From: Acridotheres tristis
Taxonomy: Eukaryota; Chordata; Aves; Passeriformes; Sturnidae
Assembly: GCA_037013685.1 (NCBI GenBank)
Contig: CM072899.1
Span: forward strand, 11,760,479 to 11,824,478
Reading direction: 5' to 3'
Length of the DNA: 64,000 nt
Shown here: in pieces, positions 54,201 to 64,000 of the stretch
How positions within the stretch are numbered: position 1 is the first letter of the stretch
Layout: each line of letters starts with the position of its first letter
Position numbers and translations under genes: made by a program
The notes under the pieces: model-generated
Database searches by the model: none
What the model saw: the letters and a program-made list of their open reading frames with translations, nothing else
What the model was told of the DNA's origin: nothing

Positions 54201-57200
54201 GCCTACCACAATCTCATAAGTTAAATGCAATTTAGAGAGAGGAATCTCTGCCTCAAGAGCAGTGCATATTTCAGTTAAGCTGCTACAAGATCTGGGAACA
54301 GCTAGGAAGTTGATGACCATTTCTAAACTTTCGCCCTACTCTTCCCACTCAGATCAGGTAGTTTCAGACAGGACAGAAAAGCTGATTGTATAAAAATGTG
54401 TATATCAAGAGACTTGTCCCACCAGGTAAATAGAGAAAACCAAAGGCAGACTTACATCATTGGACTGAAACAGCTTGGTCATAGCAAAGAAGGACTCGGT
54501 AGCTTCTGTGACGCCAAGGTGCTCCCCCTAGTTGTTTGAAAAAAAGAAAGGAAATCCCAGTTATCACAACCAGCTTTGGGCCCGATGCATATGTCTGTAT
54601 AGATGCATATTTTCTCTCTCTCACCTGGTTTATGAGATACAGGATCTTGGTGAGGATATGAGTACATTTTCGTGGGTTTATGGGAGTCTCATTAAACACT
54701 CGAGCCTGGAAACAAAGCACAGACAAAGACTGACGCTGACACCCCCTTGCAAACATTGTCAGGGCTGGCCCAACAACGCATTGTGAGTGAGGTATGGCAA
54801 GATACTAAATGACTTTGGATCAGGTTTCCCTTCAATTCCTGTTAAACATGGACCCCTTTAGACAGCTGGTTTTGCAGTCTGGGATTACAAATCCACGAGC
54901 AATAAAGGTTTAAAGGCTAAATTCTCATCACACTTTCACCCACACAGGTGTGCACTGTGTGCTAGCTAAAACACCACTCTCGTGACAGATAAACTTGAGC
55001 TCCCTGAGGCTACAGGAGCCAACACCATTCCCAACCTCACAAGCAAACAGAGAATGCTGAAACAACAGGTGCCAGGGATTGAGATGTTCACCTGCTCTTG
55101 AAAAGAATGGCAGTTCTTCAGAGAAAATTCATACAACTATTTAATAACCACTCATACTTCTCTCATTAATTTTATCATCCACCAGACATTTGGGATGTCC
55201 AAGGCAAATTTCCCAGTCTTCCTGGTTTGGGGGTGAGCTTTCAAAGGTAATTTTATTCCTTTTATTACTATTTATAGTTCACAGTCTTTAATTTGTTACA
55301 GAGACCATTTCAACCTTCTCCCTTCATCTGTCCAATAATAAAATAAGAACTGTTGCCCATTTCTTTCAGAGCAAGCAGGACTGTAGCAAACCCTCATTTC
55401 CTTGCTGAAGTTCTCCAGTGACCTACTCAAGAGAGGGAGAGACTCTATCCAGTGTGGTACATAGAGGAGATGGTCTGAAGATTTACCTCTTGCAAGACTG
55501 CACTCTTCTCCAGGTGCTGGAATGGGTTGGAACTCCCACCTGCAAAACAAAGAGAGTAAAAGTCTCTCCAGGGATAGTGCCATGAGAAAGCAACTTTTTA
55601 ACCATATCCATTCTTTAAAAGCAGTCTGAGCATTTTGGGGTGATTTTCTTCATGAACACTAAGCAATCAGAGCACCCTTCCTGAAGTAATATTAATTGGA
55701 TGTCTTCATGGTAGTCACGGAAGGCAGGGCAGGGCATTCTTCAATTTGCCACCCCCTCCGGAAGTAACTGACTGTGAACTGAGGTAGACTGATCAGCTGT
55801 AAAATAACTGTGCTCCACTGCATCCCCAAAGACCTATTTCCACCCCTGGACTGGGAGCTTGCTGGCAGTTGGAGCATCAATAGGCCTAGAAACAAAAGCT
55901 TAGACAGAAAGATATCGCTTGCCAGACTGGTGAGTCAGGAATGTTTTATCCCTCCCATATAAACCAACCAAGAATCCACCAGTAAAGTATTTTTGGCTCT
56001 ATCCTAATTAAGAGAACAAGACAGCAGACTAGATAGGCTGGACACAAGTAACTTCCATTGTTCTACTTAACAAAGTAAATTATACTAAATAATTACAACT
56101 CCCAGCAATTAAAGATTAAATAATCAGAGGGAAAAGCATTATCATTCTGCATGGTCTCTGTTAGATTGCCTTCCAAGCATTTGTGAGCTGCAGCTTCTCC
56201 AAAGCTGCTAGTTATCGATAAGCAGGTTTTAATTAGAAGCTGTGTTCAACCTGGCCCTAGGACAAAATGCATCCTTCTTCAGGGTTGTTCCAGTGTTTGT
56301 TCCAAAGCCTAATTCACTAGAAAGAACATCTCCTGGGCCAAAATCTGACCTGACCCAAGCTTGAAGCATCCTAGGGTGGTGCCAGAAGCCCTTTCTAGAG
56401 TAAGCCTTACATACAAAAGCAAACACATCTGCACTCTGGCTCCTTCCTGGTTCATAAAATGCCCTCCTCTGGCTCAGGAGAAGTTTGCAAAGGCAGCAGG
56501 TAGCTGAACAAAACACAGACACTTATGTGAGGTTGAAGAGGTAGAACAAAAAACGGGGAAAGAGGAAAAATGTCTTTAGTATGAACCAGTTCTAATGTAA
56601 GTATGCAAATGTGTTCCAAAAACCCTGCCTAGCAGCCCAGTATTTCCATGGTCCAGCACGTCTACAATGTTTAAATCAGCCATGAACAACACAACATCAT
56701 CTCTTCATCTTTCACAGCACTAAGGATCTAGAAATACATTGTACATGGGGGTCTCAGTCCTCACAGCACACTGCATCAGTTTTGTTCCATAGAGAGGGAG
56801 AAAGATGCAGGGAGGGTAGATGTTGTGTGTTCATAAAGTTCCTTATATTGGATAACTAACAATAATTTATTCTGATTTGTAGAGAAACACAATTTTTTGG
56901 CAAAAATAAAATGTCAAAGGGAGTGGGAGCAGGTCATCCAAGGCTAGCAAAACCATTCATGGAAAGCGAAGACATAGAAGCCAATTAACTGGATACTTGT
57001 ATCTCCTACCAGCCCTAGCCACAGGTAATGTCAATACCTTGATGGGTGCGGCAGGTGCAAGTGAAAAACAGCACCCAAAATTAAAGCCAAGAGCTATTCC
57101 CCTCCAACAGCTGCCTCGCTAAATTCTCTGCTTGTCAAGGTGTCACTGGAGGCCTTGGAAAAGGGAAACAAGGGCAAAGCATTTAATGCACTTTAAGATA

Positions 57201-57996
57201 AAAAGCAAGCACAGTCACACAGATCACCAAGATGTAAGCTGAATCAGTTTGCTGCAGGACACATGGATTTGCTATGCAGTGCAAGCTGTGTAGAGAGCTT
57301 CATAGGAAGATGAAAAAGATACCACAAAGCTAAACCATGAAAGGAAACACTGTCTTATGATGCATTGTTTCCACCTGAATTACACACCACATAAAATATC
57401 AACCTCTTCCTTACTAACCTGCCTAAAGTTTTGAAAAGTCAGGCAATCACTTCATATTTCCTTGGTGCTCTCAGATTCTCTGATCCATTGAAAGTAGCAG
57501 TGATTGTGGGGACAGAAAATCAGTTGGATTCTACCTGGCTATAGAGATCTGGGCAACTGTGAACAGGGCTAATATGGTTAATATTTAGTCTCAGGCTCTA
57601 CACCTGGTGATGTGGCAGGTAACCTCGGTGTGCTGTGCCGATGCAACCAGTTCAGCTCTGGCTACAGCTGCGAGAAGGAGGAGCAGACTGCTCTAGTGCT
57701 CCCATAGTGCTTCTACAGTGCCCCCATAGTGCTTCCCACTGCGTTCCATGCACACCAGCAAGCCCCTACTGCCAAGCTGGCACCGAACTTCCCCTCCAGC
57801 TCCCTTGGGAGTACCCCCCTCACAGATCCCCTCATTTCCACAGGAGCGGTCTCTTTCCTCACAGCTTTCCTTGTAGCCACGAAGGGGTCCCCCCTCACCA
57901 ATCCCCTCCGTACCCATAGAGGGGTCTCTCCCCTCACAGCATCCCCGGCCTCCCCTCACCCGACTCCTCGTCCTTCTTGTCGAACTTCTTCAGCAT
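39258..57996 (-). CDS. COPG1: Coatomer subunit gamma-1 (24 coding exons)
   Basis: Gamma-COP is the adaptin-like large subunit of COPI coats, needed for Golgi-to-ER and intra-Golgi vesicles. Minus-strand exons: 57996-57960, 55539-55487, 54705-54625, 54527-54456, 53658-53579, 52688-52613, 52460-52368, 52038-51952, 51811-51654, 51053-50920, 50339-50272, 49532-49344, 48893-48798, 47423-47180, 46792-46717, 46416-46313, 46200-46075, 45678-45610, 45259-45117, 43671-43500, 42542-42445, 41132-40994, 40060-39962 and 39388-39258. All use GT-AG and all phases close, giving 874 residues, equal to human COPG1. The start [12 protein letters not shown] has a good context (A at -3). The N-terminal HEAT-repeat adaptin domain spans about 15-545. 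A hinge with [17 protein letters not shown] lies near 600-617. The appendage follows, to the terminal [11 protein letters not shown]. No truncation seen; the COPG2 paralogue is less likely given the HMCES/H1-10 neighbours. Confidence 0.98.
44884..45025 (+). mobile_element. CR1 3' end fragment in a COPG1 intron
   Basis: The 3' end of a CR1 LINE, with the typical 'ggatggagttctgagaaacc' type text and 'gtccctgtccatggcacggg'. It finishes in ATTCTATG repeats (45008-45025), the diagnostic CR1 terminal octamer. It is about 140 bp, heavily 5'-truncated and opposite to COPG1. It lies in the intron between the exons ending at 45117 and starting at 43671. Confidence 0.92.
57795..57960 (-). repeat. COPG1: Minisatellite (about 40 bp unit) at the COPG1 exon 1 donor
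   Basis: About three and a half diverged units with GGGGTC, CCCCTCAC and ATCCCCTC elements run up to the exon 1 splice donor. On the gene strand each unit carries a GTGAGG-type sequence, so the true donor (57959-57958) resembles the repeat and is followed by look-alike donors, for example at 57898-57897. Confidence 0.65.
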
Positions 57997-58061
57997 GGTG
58001 CTACCGAGCGGCCCGTCGCTGCAGCCCTCCCGTCCCGTGGCAGTGGTAGTCCCAGCCTAGA

Positions 58062-58103
58062 TCCTGGTCCCAATCCTGGTCCCAATCCTGGTCCTGGTCC
58101 CGG
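58062..58103. repeat. COPG1: 12-bp tandem repeat in the COPG1 5' UTR or promoter
   Basis: The unit TCCTGGTCCCAA occurs twice in tandem, followed by a half unit and a variant TCCTGGTCCCGG. Immediately upstream on the gene strand are tandem GCCCCCGCCCCTTCCT units (about 58108-58140), which supply GC boxes. Confidence 0.8.
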
Positions 58104-58104
58104 C

Positions 58105-58290
58105 ACCGCCCCCGCCCCTTCCTGCCCCCGCCCCTTCCTGCCAGCCTGTCACTGGCACTGCGGCCGCCGCACTGCGCAGGCGCAGGACCGCCCCCCAGAC
58201 GTGTGCAAGGCGTGGCGAGAGGCCGTGACTGACAAGGAGGGGCGGGGCCAATCGGCAACGGCGCGATCTGATTGGCGGAGAGGAGGGGGC
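58105..58290 (-). promoter_or_regulatory. COPG1: COPG1 promoter: GC boxes and paired CCAAT boxes
   Basis: CpG-rich sequence with several GC boxes. Two CCAAT boxes lie in opposite orientation at 58248-58252 and 58271-58275, about two helical turns apart, which is typical of NF-Y-driven housekeeping promoters. No TATA box. Confidence 0.6.
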
Positions 58291-58299
58291 GGGGCTGGG

Positions 58300-59430
58300 G
58301 CTGGCGGGGGTCGGGGTCAGCACTGGAGGGACAGGGGGACGCTGTGACTGCCGGGGACACTGGGACACTGCTCGGTACACTGGGGCTGGGGACAGCGCAC
58401 GGCCTGGGGCAGGAGGCACTGATGCTAGGGGAAACATTGGTGATGGGGAGTGGCACTGAGGTCCCTGAGCTAGGCAGAGGAAGGGCACTGAGGAGATGTG
58501 GTGACACAAGGGGCAGAGGGGGCTGAAGCATGGGTGCACGCTGGGTCTGGGCGAGGACAGATGAGACATTGGGGCAGGACATGGAAAGGAGAAGATCTTG
58601 GCAGGCTCAGCGTCAAAGGAGCAATTGCGGATGGCAGGGGACAACCCCTTTCTGGGGGATGCCCAGTTGTCACTCAGGTTGCTTGCCCTGTCAACATTGC
58701 TGACACTTGGACGAACTAGCTCTAGCAGGTCTTCCTATGAGCCCTGTCCCTCTGGCACCCTGTCTCTACCCTGGACCACAAACTCCTGGCTCAGCCCAAT
58801 ATTGCACACCCGTTGGGTGCAGGGGGGGTATCTCAAGAGGCCAGGCACTGCCGGCCATCACCTGAGCCTCAGGTCAAGCAGGGATGGCACCCACCTTGCC
58901 ACCTCACCCCAACCACCATCTGCTGCCACATCCCTTTCTGAGATCTGTCCCTCCCATGGACTGTGGGGTCACTCACCTCAGTTGCTTCTGCCCCTTTCCC
59001 AAAGCCAGTGCCTGCTCCACAGTGAAGGGCTCACTCACCCTGCTGCAGATACTCTTCGAAGAGCATGGCCGTGTCCCCCACCAGCTCCAGTTGTCCCCCT
59101 GCAGGTATCTCCCAGCCTCTGACTCGCCTGCACCACCCTGTACTTTGCACGGGGCAGCCGCACTCTGCTCTGCACTGCTCTTATCTCCCAGCTGTGCTGA
59201 AGGCAGCAGCTCCAATGGCACAACACGATTGCCCTGTTGGCCCAGAGCTGCTGTGGACTCCCTGGGCCAGGGGCTGGCTCCGCTGCTGGTGCAAGGTCTG
59301 ACACCCTTCATTTGGAATTTAGTGACCTCCTGTGCTGGTCCCAGCTGAGCCCTCACAGCATCTCTGGGGAAAGGGAACACAAAATGGGAGTGTAAAGGGG
59401 TGCAGAACAGGTATAAAACACAACAAGTTT
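58300..59430. other. Spacer between COPG1 promoter and UCN2 3' end, no gene seen
   Basis: Open frames up to about 170 codons show no recognisable domain and no splice-consistent exon with family support. No repeat recognised. Confidence 0.55.
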
Positions 59431-59444
59431 GTTTGTTGCCACAT

Positions 59445-59450
59445 TTTATT
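59445..59450 (-). terminator. UCN2: poly(A) signal of UCN2
   Basis: AATAAA on the minus strand about 450 nt after the urocortin stop codon, followed by GT-rich sequence in the direction of transcription. Confidence 0.65.
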
Positions 59451-59896
59451 GTGTACGCTCACTAAGAACTCCAGCTTTGAGGCTTGGCCAAGCTTTGTGG
59501 AGGATTTTGTGTGCTTCAGTCACCCAGAGAGAAGAAGCACTTAGGAAAAGCTGCCTGGCTGGATGCAGCCTCTTTGGAGACATCTCGGGGGTGGATGAGC
59601 AGGGAGCAAAGCCAAGCATAGAAAACCCTGTAGTGCCTGGGGCTGTGACCAGCTGTGCTCAAGCACTGGCCAAGGTAAACCCAGCTGTCTCTTCTCCAGT
59701 GGTGCTGAGGTGATAGTCATTAAACCAAATCCTCCCATGGCTGCTGCTTGTGCCACGAGCACTGGGACTGAGGGGATGAGGTGCCATGTCCACAGTCCCC
59801 TGCAGTCACACCGATGCTGCTCCATGCTTCCCTCCACCCCTGCTCCAGGCAGCCCGGATGCCCCCTCCAGCCCTGCTGTATCCCAGCCAGGACAGT

Positions 59897-60331
59897 TCAT
59901 CTCCTGCGCCCCAGGCGAGCCATCAGCTCGGCATTGGCAGCCGCCTTGGCCTGCAGTTCCTTCTCTCTGGCCAGGTCGAGCAGGATTTTCAGTAAGTGAA
60001 TGTCGACATCGAGTGACAGGGACACCTTCCTCCCCTTCTTCCTGGGAGCATCTCTCTTCGTGGCTGGGCTCATCAGCGAGGGCAGTGCTTGTCTTTCTGA
60101 TCCCTCTAGCAGTGGCAGGCTGGCTTTGTCCAGATGAGACCCTGCCCCAGAGCCATCGTCACCCCTCCTCGTTTTGGAGACACCTGGCAGCATCTTGTTA
60201 TTGCTGGTGGTTTCCTGCCTCATCAGCTTCTCTCCCTCCACAGCTCGGGGGGCTGGCGGGAGCCGCTCACGGCTCGGTCCCTTCCAGGCTCTCGTTGGTG
60301 CCCCGAGGACCACCAGGAAGGACAGCAGCAT
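59897..60331 (-). CDS. UCN2: Urocortin-2 precursor
   Basis: A secreted CRH-family peptide precursor of 144 residues, encoded in one exon as in all family members. It has a short signal peptide (MLLSFLVVLG..., cut probably after Ala15), a poorly conserved pro-region, and a basic cleavage site (RKKGRK, ending at residue 102). A 38-residue mature peptide follows, beginning VSLSLDVDIHLL, then GRRR for amidation and cleavage. The LSLDV start is typical of UCN2 and UCN3, which signal through CRH receptor 2. The AAANAELM segment resembles UCN3, but the gene next door is COL7A1, the known neighbour of UCN2 in mammals, so UCN2 is preferred. Position 8 is Asp where UCN2 and UCN3 have Pro. An acceptor (CCCTGCAG) ends at 60359, so exon 2 starts at 60358; exon 1 would be non-coding. 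Confidence 0.9.
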   Translation of the reverse strand: MLLSFLVVLGAPTRAWKGPSRERLPPAPRAVEGEKLMRQETTSNNKMLPGVSKTRRGDDGSGAGSHLDKASLPLLEGSERQALPSLMSPATKRDAPRKKGRKVSLSLDVDIHLLKILLDLAREKELQAKAAANAELMARLGRRR

Positions 60332-61016
60332 CCTGCCTCGCAGCGTGGCCAGGAGTGCCTGCAGGGAGCACGCGGCTGGTGCTGAGCATCACCCTGAAAA
60401 CCCTATCAAGGCCCCACAGCCCCCCAGGCAGGGCACGTCCCCACCAGGCTGTCACCCACAGAACCCCTCCACTCCCTGCACCAGCTGGTGGGGCTTCACC
60501 CTCCTTTCAGGAACCCTTCATTATTCCACTCTGATTTTAACTCTCTTGAACAGAGTGGGGAGTTTTGGGGAGGCTGAAGGGGACATGAGAAACAAATCAC
60601 CTGGGTGTCCTTGTCCTTTCACACAGCCCCTGGCCAGATGCTAGCTGTGCCCTCAGTTTCACACCCTTCAGCCCTTTGTCACCCAGGGAAGGAGACAATC
60701 CTGCTCAGGAGGGTGGCTGCCATGGTACTGTGGCTGCTCTCCAACCCATTCCTGCCCTTTGACCAGGGAAATGCTTGGGGTTTCAGGGTTGGGCAGGCTA
60801 TGGGGCTTTCTTCCTCTCATACCTTCCCTGGCAGCTGCCATTCCCCACTGTGTTGCTGTGCTCTTTGGGGCAAAAGCCACCCACCAAGGAGGGACACGAG
60901 CCACCTGGAGTAAAATACACAGCATATTGATCACAGTGGGGTGACAAGGGCTGGAGGCTGGCCACATGTCCTGAGTTGTGTCAAGCCTCAGCAACTTTTT
61001 CCACCCCATCCCTCAC

Positions 61017-61142
61017 CCTGGTCACAGGGAGGGCCCCAGGGATTGCAGGATGCTGTGCTACAGGGTGGGGGTCACGGTGCTGGGATGTGGGGTGGGGGTC
61101 AGAGCAGGTGCAGGGACACTGCTGCACAAATCCTGCTATATA
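61017..61142 (-). promoter_or_regulatory. UCN2: Candidate TATA box and non-coding exon 1 of UCN2
   Basis: A TATATA box at 61137-61142 would start transcription near 61110. A good donor, CAGG followed by GTGAGG, ends an exon at 61017 and would splice to the acceptor ending at 60359. A TATA-driven short non-coding first exon is usual for CRH-family genes. Inferred only. Confidence 0.35.
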
Positions 61143-61149
61143 GCTGCCT

Positions 61150-63080
61150 CTCCCCAAAATCAGTCACCCAGCAGGGTATCTCTGGGGTAAAACCCTTTGG
61201 AAATTACCAGAGTAGACAGCCAAAGGCTGTTAACTCACTGCAAAGTGAGGAGTGAAAAGCCTCTAACCCCCTACAACCTATTTCCCAGCTAAAAGTCCCT
61301 GAAAAGTACCACTGAGGGCACAGCCTCACCATTTGCAGCAGGTCCTCGTCTCCTCGATGTTCAGGCAGTGCTCCCAGAGTGAAGGGACCACAAGCTGGGG
61401 ATTTATTCTTCTCCCTGCCAAGCCCTGGCTCTTATCCTGTCCCAGCTCCACCTCTGACCCGCAGAGGGGGTGATGGTGACGGAGGGAAGGTGGGGGGGCA
61501 GTGTGTGAAAATGTTTTTAATACATTTTGCCTAATAGCAGATGAAGTCATCCTGGGATGTGAGTGGGTGTGTGCCCCCTTGTAGCTCCACCAGCTGCATT
61601 TGGAGGGGATTCCAGGAACATGGGGCAGCTCAGCTGAAATTGTTTCATGTTTGACTTGCAAGATGTTTTTTCTCCATCTAATTAGGCCTCCCTGCTCCTG
61701 TCAGGCTTGGTAATCACTTAAGAGAGGGAGAGAACTTGCATATTGCTGCCAGACAGGGATCATGGGCAGCCCTCTGAGCAAGGCCCCCGGACAGCTCCTG
61801 GTACAGGTTTGGCACTGTGTCCCGACAGACTCCCTGGCCACATGGAAGACCTATCTAGAGACATGTCACCTCCCTGCTGTACCAAACTCAAACACTGCTT
61901 TGGCCACTGATTTGCAGGATACCAGTGGCTTGCAGCTCACCTTAATGCATTCCAACTGGGACACCACTGGTTTGCAGGCACCTGCACCAGTCCAGCCTGG
62001 CCCAGGCCCTCTGCCAGCTGCCCAAGGTGGGTATCAGCCTGTAGGCTGTGGGGTGAGCCCCAGATACAAGGAATTTGCTCCAAAGTTCCCCCCTTAGAGA
62101 CTGTGGGAGCATCCCAAGGCTCTTAGGCTGGGGGGCCACCCAGCCTCACCATGAGGGGAGTTGTGGGTGCTCAGGCCCATGGGCTGGCCAGGAACAGGAG
62201 TCAGGGTGCCCAGGGTTCAGACCACTGGGGTTCTGCCCACCCCTGTGGTCTGAACCGCTGGGTGACCCATCCTATGCCACCCTCCCCGGGATGGCAGGGA
62301 ATGGAAATAATGCCAGCTCTGTTCCTCTTCCCAGGGACAGCCAGGAACTCACACCCAGTAGCCAAAATTAGCTGGCAGCAGTGATTCACACAGTACATCA
62401 TGCAGCACCACAGACCCACGTGCCAACACGTCAGGGCCTGGACAGGGGGTCATGGCCTGGCTTGCATCAGCTGGGCACGTGCTGGGCACTGGTCTCCCTG
62501 GAAAGGGTGAGGAACCCCAGCCAGCACTGCCAGCAGTGGGCAGCTGGAAAGGGCAGCCCAGCTGGGGCGGGCAGGGGGCATGCATGAGTCAAGAGCTGTC
62601 CCCAGACTCCACAGGCATCTCCAGCAACATGCCAAGAAGTGTGACATCTCCCTGTGAGCACAGCTTTAATACACATCCCCCTGCATTGGTACACATATAC
62701 ATTTGTATATAGATATACACAGAGAACAGCAGTACGTGTGGGGGCCACAAAGCCCACCTGGCAGCCCCTGGGGCTGTGGGACAGTGAAGGGCATTCCCTA
62801 CTCACCCCTGGGCATGGGGGGAAGCAGGGGCTGCGACCCTGGCAGCCAACATCACTTTCACAAAGCCTTTGAGAATAAGCGTGGACGAGCAGGAACCTCT
62901 TCTAACATAGCACCATCCTCAGGGTTTCCCTGACAGGCCTGGGGGTGCAGGTGAGATACCCCAGATTAAAGAAAGGTGCTGCTGGCAGGCTTGTGAGCTG
63001 AAGGGTAGCACATGGCAAGAGCCTTCAGTCTTCCCACAGGTCACTGCCAAACCATTGCAGCCACAAAAGGGGAACTGGGC
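61150..63080. other. Spacer between UCN2 and COL7A1, no gene seen
   Basis: No frame with a recognisable domain. A 14-bp motif close to CCACTGGTTTGCAG occurs three times near 61905, 61922 and 61966. This region probably holds UCN2 upstream regulatory DNA and COL7A1 termination sequence. Confidence 0.5.
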
Positions 63081-63102
63081 CCTAGTTGAGGTTAAGGTGA
63101 AA

Positions 63103-63108
63103 TTTATT
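63103..63108 (-). terminator. COL7A1: poly(A) signal of COL7A1
   Basis: AATAAA on the minus strand 513 nt after the COL7A1 stop codon. It is the first canonical hexamer on that strand. Confidence 0.65.
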
Positions 63109-63620
63109 CAGATGGAGCTCATTGCAGGGTGAGGGTGAGGGATGTTGTGCAGGGAGGCATTGCCTGGCACAAGGATGTGGGCAGCTCTCCCAGCAGAGAG
63201 CACAGAGCAGAGAGGGAGTTTGGGGGGCAGGAAAAGGTACAAGGGTATAATGGGAGGGGAGGGAGCCCAACTGTGCCAAGTCCCAGCTTTGCTTCCAGAG
63301 AGAGGGAACAGGGCTAAGAGCCATTCTGTTGGCAACAAATAATTTAAAAAAATCAAACTGAGAATAGCCCAGTGGGAAAGGGGTTTCAGAGCCTTGGTGG
63401 GAGGCAGTTTCCCATTTGATATAAATTTCACCTTAATGACAATAAACTGATAGGCAATGAAAAACCCATGAGCAGCATAAAGACAGGTTAGAAATAGCAC
63501 CAGGTTCCTGCTGGGGCTGGTGGGTACATGGCCACAGCCACCATGGGCAGCCCAGCCCCGGGCAGGGCAGCAGCTGGGCCCCACTTCCAGGCAGCCTGCC
63601 TGCCAGGACACTGCCTGCAC

Positions 63621-63982
63621 CTACAGCTTTGGCTGCCCTCCCACCTTGCTGCCGGCATCGCCACGGGAATCTGCGGAGAGAAGCAAGGCGCTGTCAGAGC
63701 TGATGTGGGGGACCAGCACTGTACCCCCAGCTCTGCATTGCTGAGTCCACAGCACAAGGTGGAGATGCTGCTGAACCTGCTGGTGTGCCAAGCTCTGCCT
63801 ACCTGCCCCTGGGCGCTGCCCACAGTGCAGCTCACACTCCTCCTTGCTGTCGAAGCGGTTGAGGTTGCCCTGGCAGCCGCTGTAGACGAAGGGCCGGCAC
63901 TCGGTGACTCTTTGGTTGTAGTACCACCGCAGGGTGTAGCGCTGGCAGTTCCCCTCATCCAGGGGCAGCCTGCAGGGCTCAG
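63621..63982 (-). CDS. COL7A1: Collagen VII alpha-1 chain, last two exons (partial)
   Basis: The C-terminal end of the anchoring-fibril collagen of the skin basement membrane zone. Exon 63982-63803 encodes the NC2 Kunitz domain. Its six cysteines have exact family spacing (8, 15, 7, 12 and 3 residues between them), opening EPCRLPLDEGNC, nearly the human COL7A1 text. The last exon, 63670-63621, encodes DSRGDAGSKVGGQPKL (first residue split across the junction) and the stop. The rest of the gene lies beyond the right edge. The residue after the second cysteine, the inhibitory P1 position in active Kunitz inhibitors, is Gln, so trypsin inhibition is unlikely. The tail contains an RGD that I do not recall in the human protein. 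Confidence 0.92.
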
Positions 63983-64000
63983 CTGTGGGGCAAACCCTGC

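Noticed and set aside
59897..60331. Calling the urocortin gene UCN3
   Set aside because: AAANA text favours UCN3, but adjacency to COL7A1 in the same orientation is the UCN2 arrangement in mammals, and overall peptide similarity is split between the two.
59710..60534. 274-codon open frame on the plus strand
   Set aside because: It is the antisense shadow of the urocortin exon. The minus strand encodes a recognisable prepropeptide with signal peptide, cleavage sites and amidation signal.

Overview
The window looks like a piece of a bird genome. It contains spliced vertebrate genes with long introns, two CR1 (chicken repeat 1) LINE fragments, and GC-rich CpG islands at gene starts. The gene set corresponds mostly to human 3q21 and 3p21 (RAB7A, H1-10, HMCES, COPG1, UCN2, COL7A1). 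Species cannot be fixed from the sequence alone. All exon coordinates below were derived by hand from splice sites and protein family knowledge. Reading frames close across every junction.

Layout. 1-11.85 kb: end of RAB7A intron 1, with one internally deleted CR1. 11.86-16.2 kb: RAB7A coding exons and 3' UTR (+). 16.3-18.3 kb: gene-free spacer. 18.3-23.3 kb: an extremely AT-rich, microsatellite-laden block. Most of 19.5-22.8 kb is a diverged tandem array with a period of about 100 bp and a hairpin-capable core. 23.4-26.4 kb: CpG island holding the intronless linker-histone gene H1-10 (+). 26.5-30.4 kb: no gene seen. 30.4-32.1 kb: a solitary histone H2A gene (-) with an apparent 72-nt intron in its 5' UTR, no histone stem-loop and a poly(A) signal. 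33.5-38.9 kb: HMCES (-), six coding exons. 39.1-58.0 kb: COPG1 (-), 24 coding exons giving 874 codons. 58.1-59.4 kb: promoter and spacer. 59.4-61.1 kb: a urocortin gene, best called UCN2 (-). 63.1-64 kb: the last two exons of COL7A1 (-), with a Kunitz domain, running off the right edge.

How the genes relate. RAB7A (late endosome traffic) and COPG1 (COPI coat) are housekeeping trafficking genes. H1-10, the H2A and HMCES form a chromatin and genome-maintenance cluster. UCN2 beside COL7A1 matches the neighbourhood known in mammals and is the best argument for calling it UCN2 and not UCN3. COPG1 and HMCES lie head-to-tail with only about 150 bp between the COPG1 poly(A) signal and the HMCES start codon.

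The points most worth a second look are the hairpin array at 19.5-22.8 kb, the spliced solitary H2A gene, a promoter-like cluster with two CTCF-like sites inside the H1-10 3' UTR, a GC-AG intron in HMCES, and an unusual residue in the predicted urocortin peptide.
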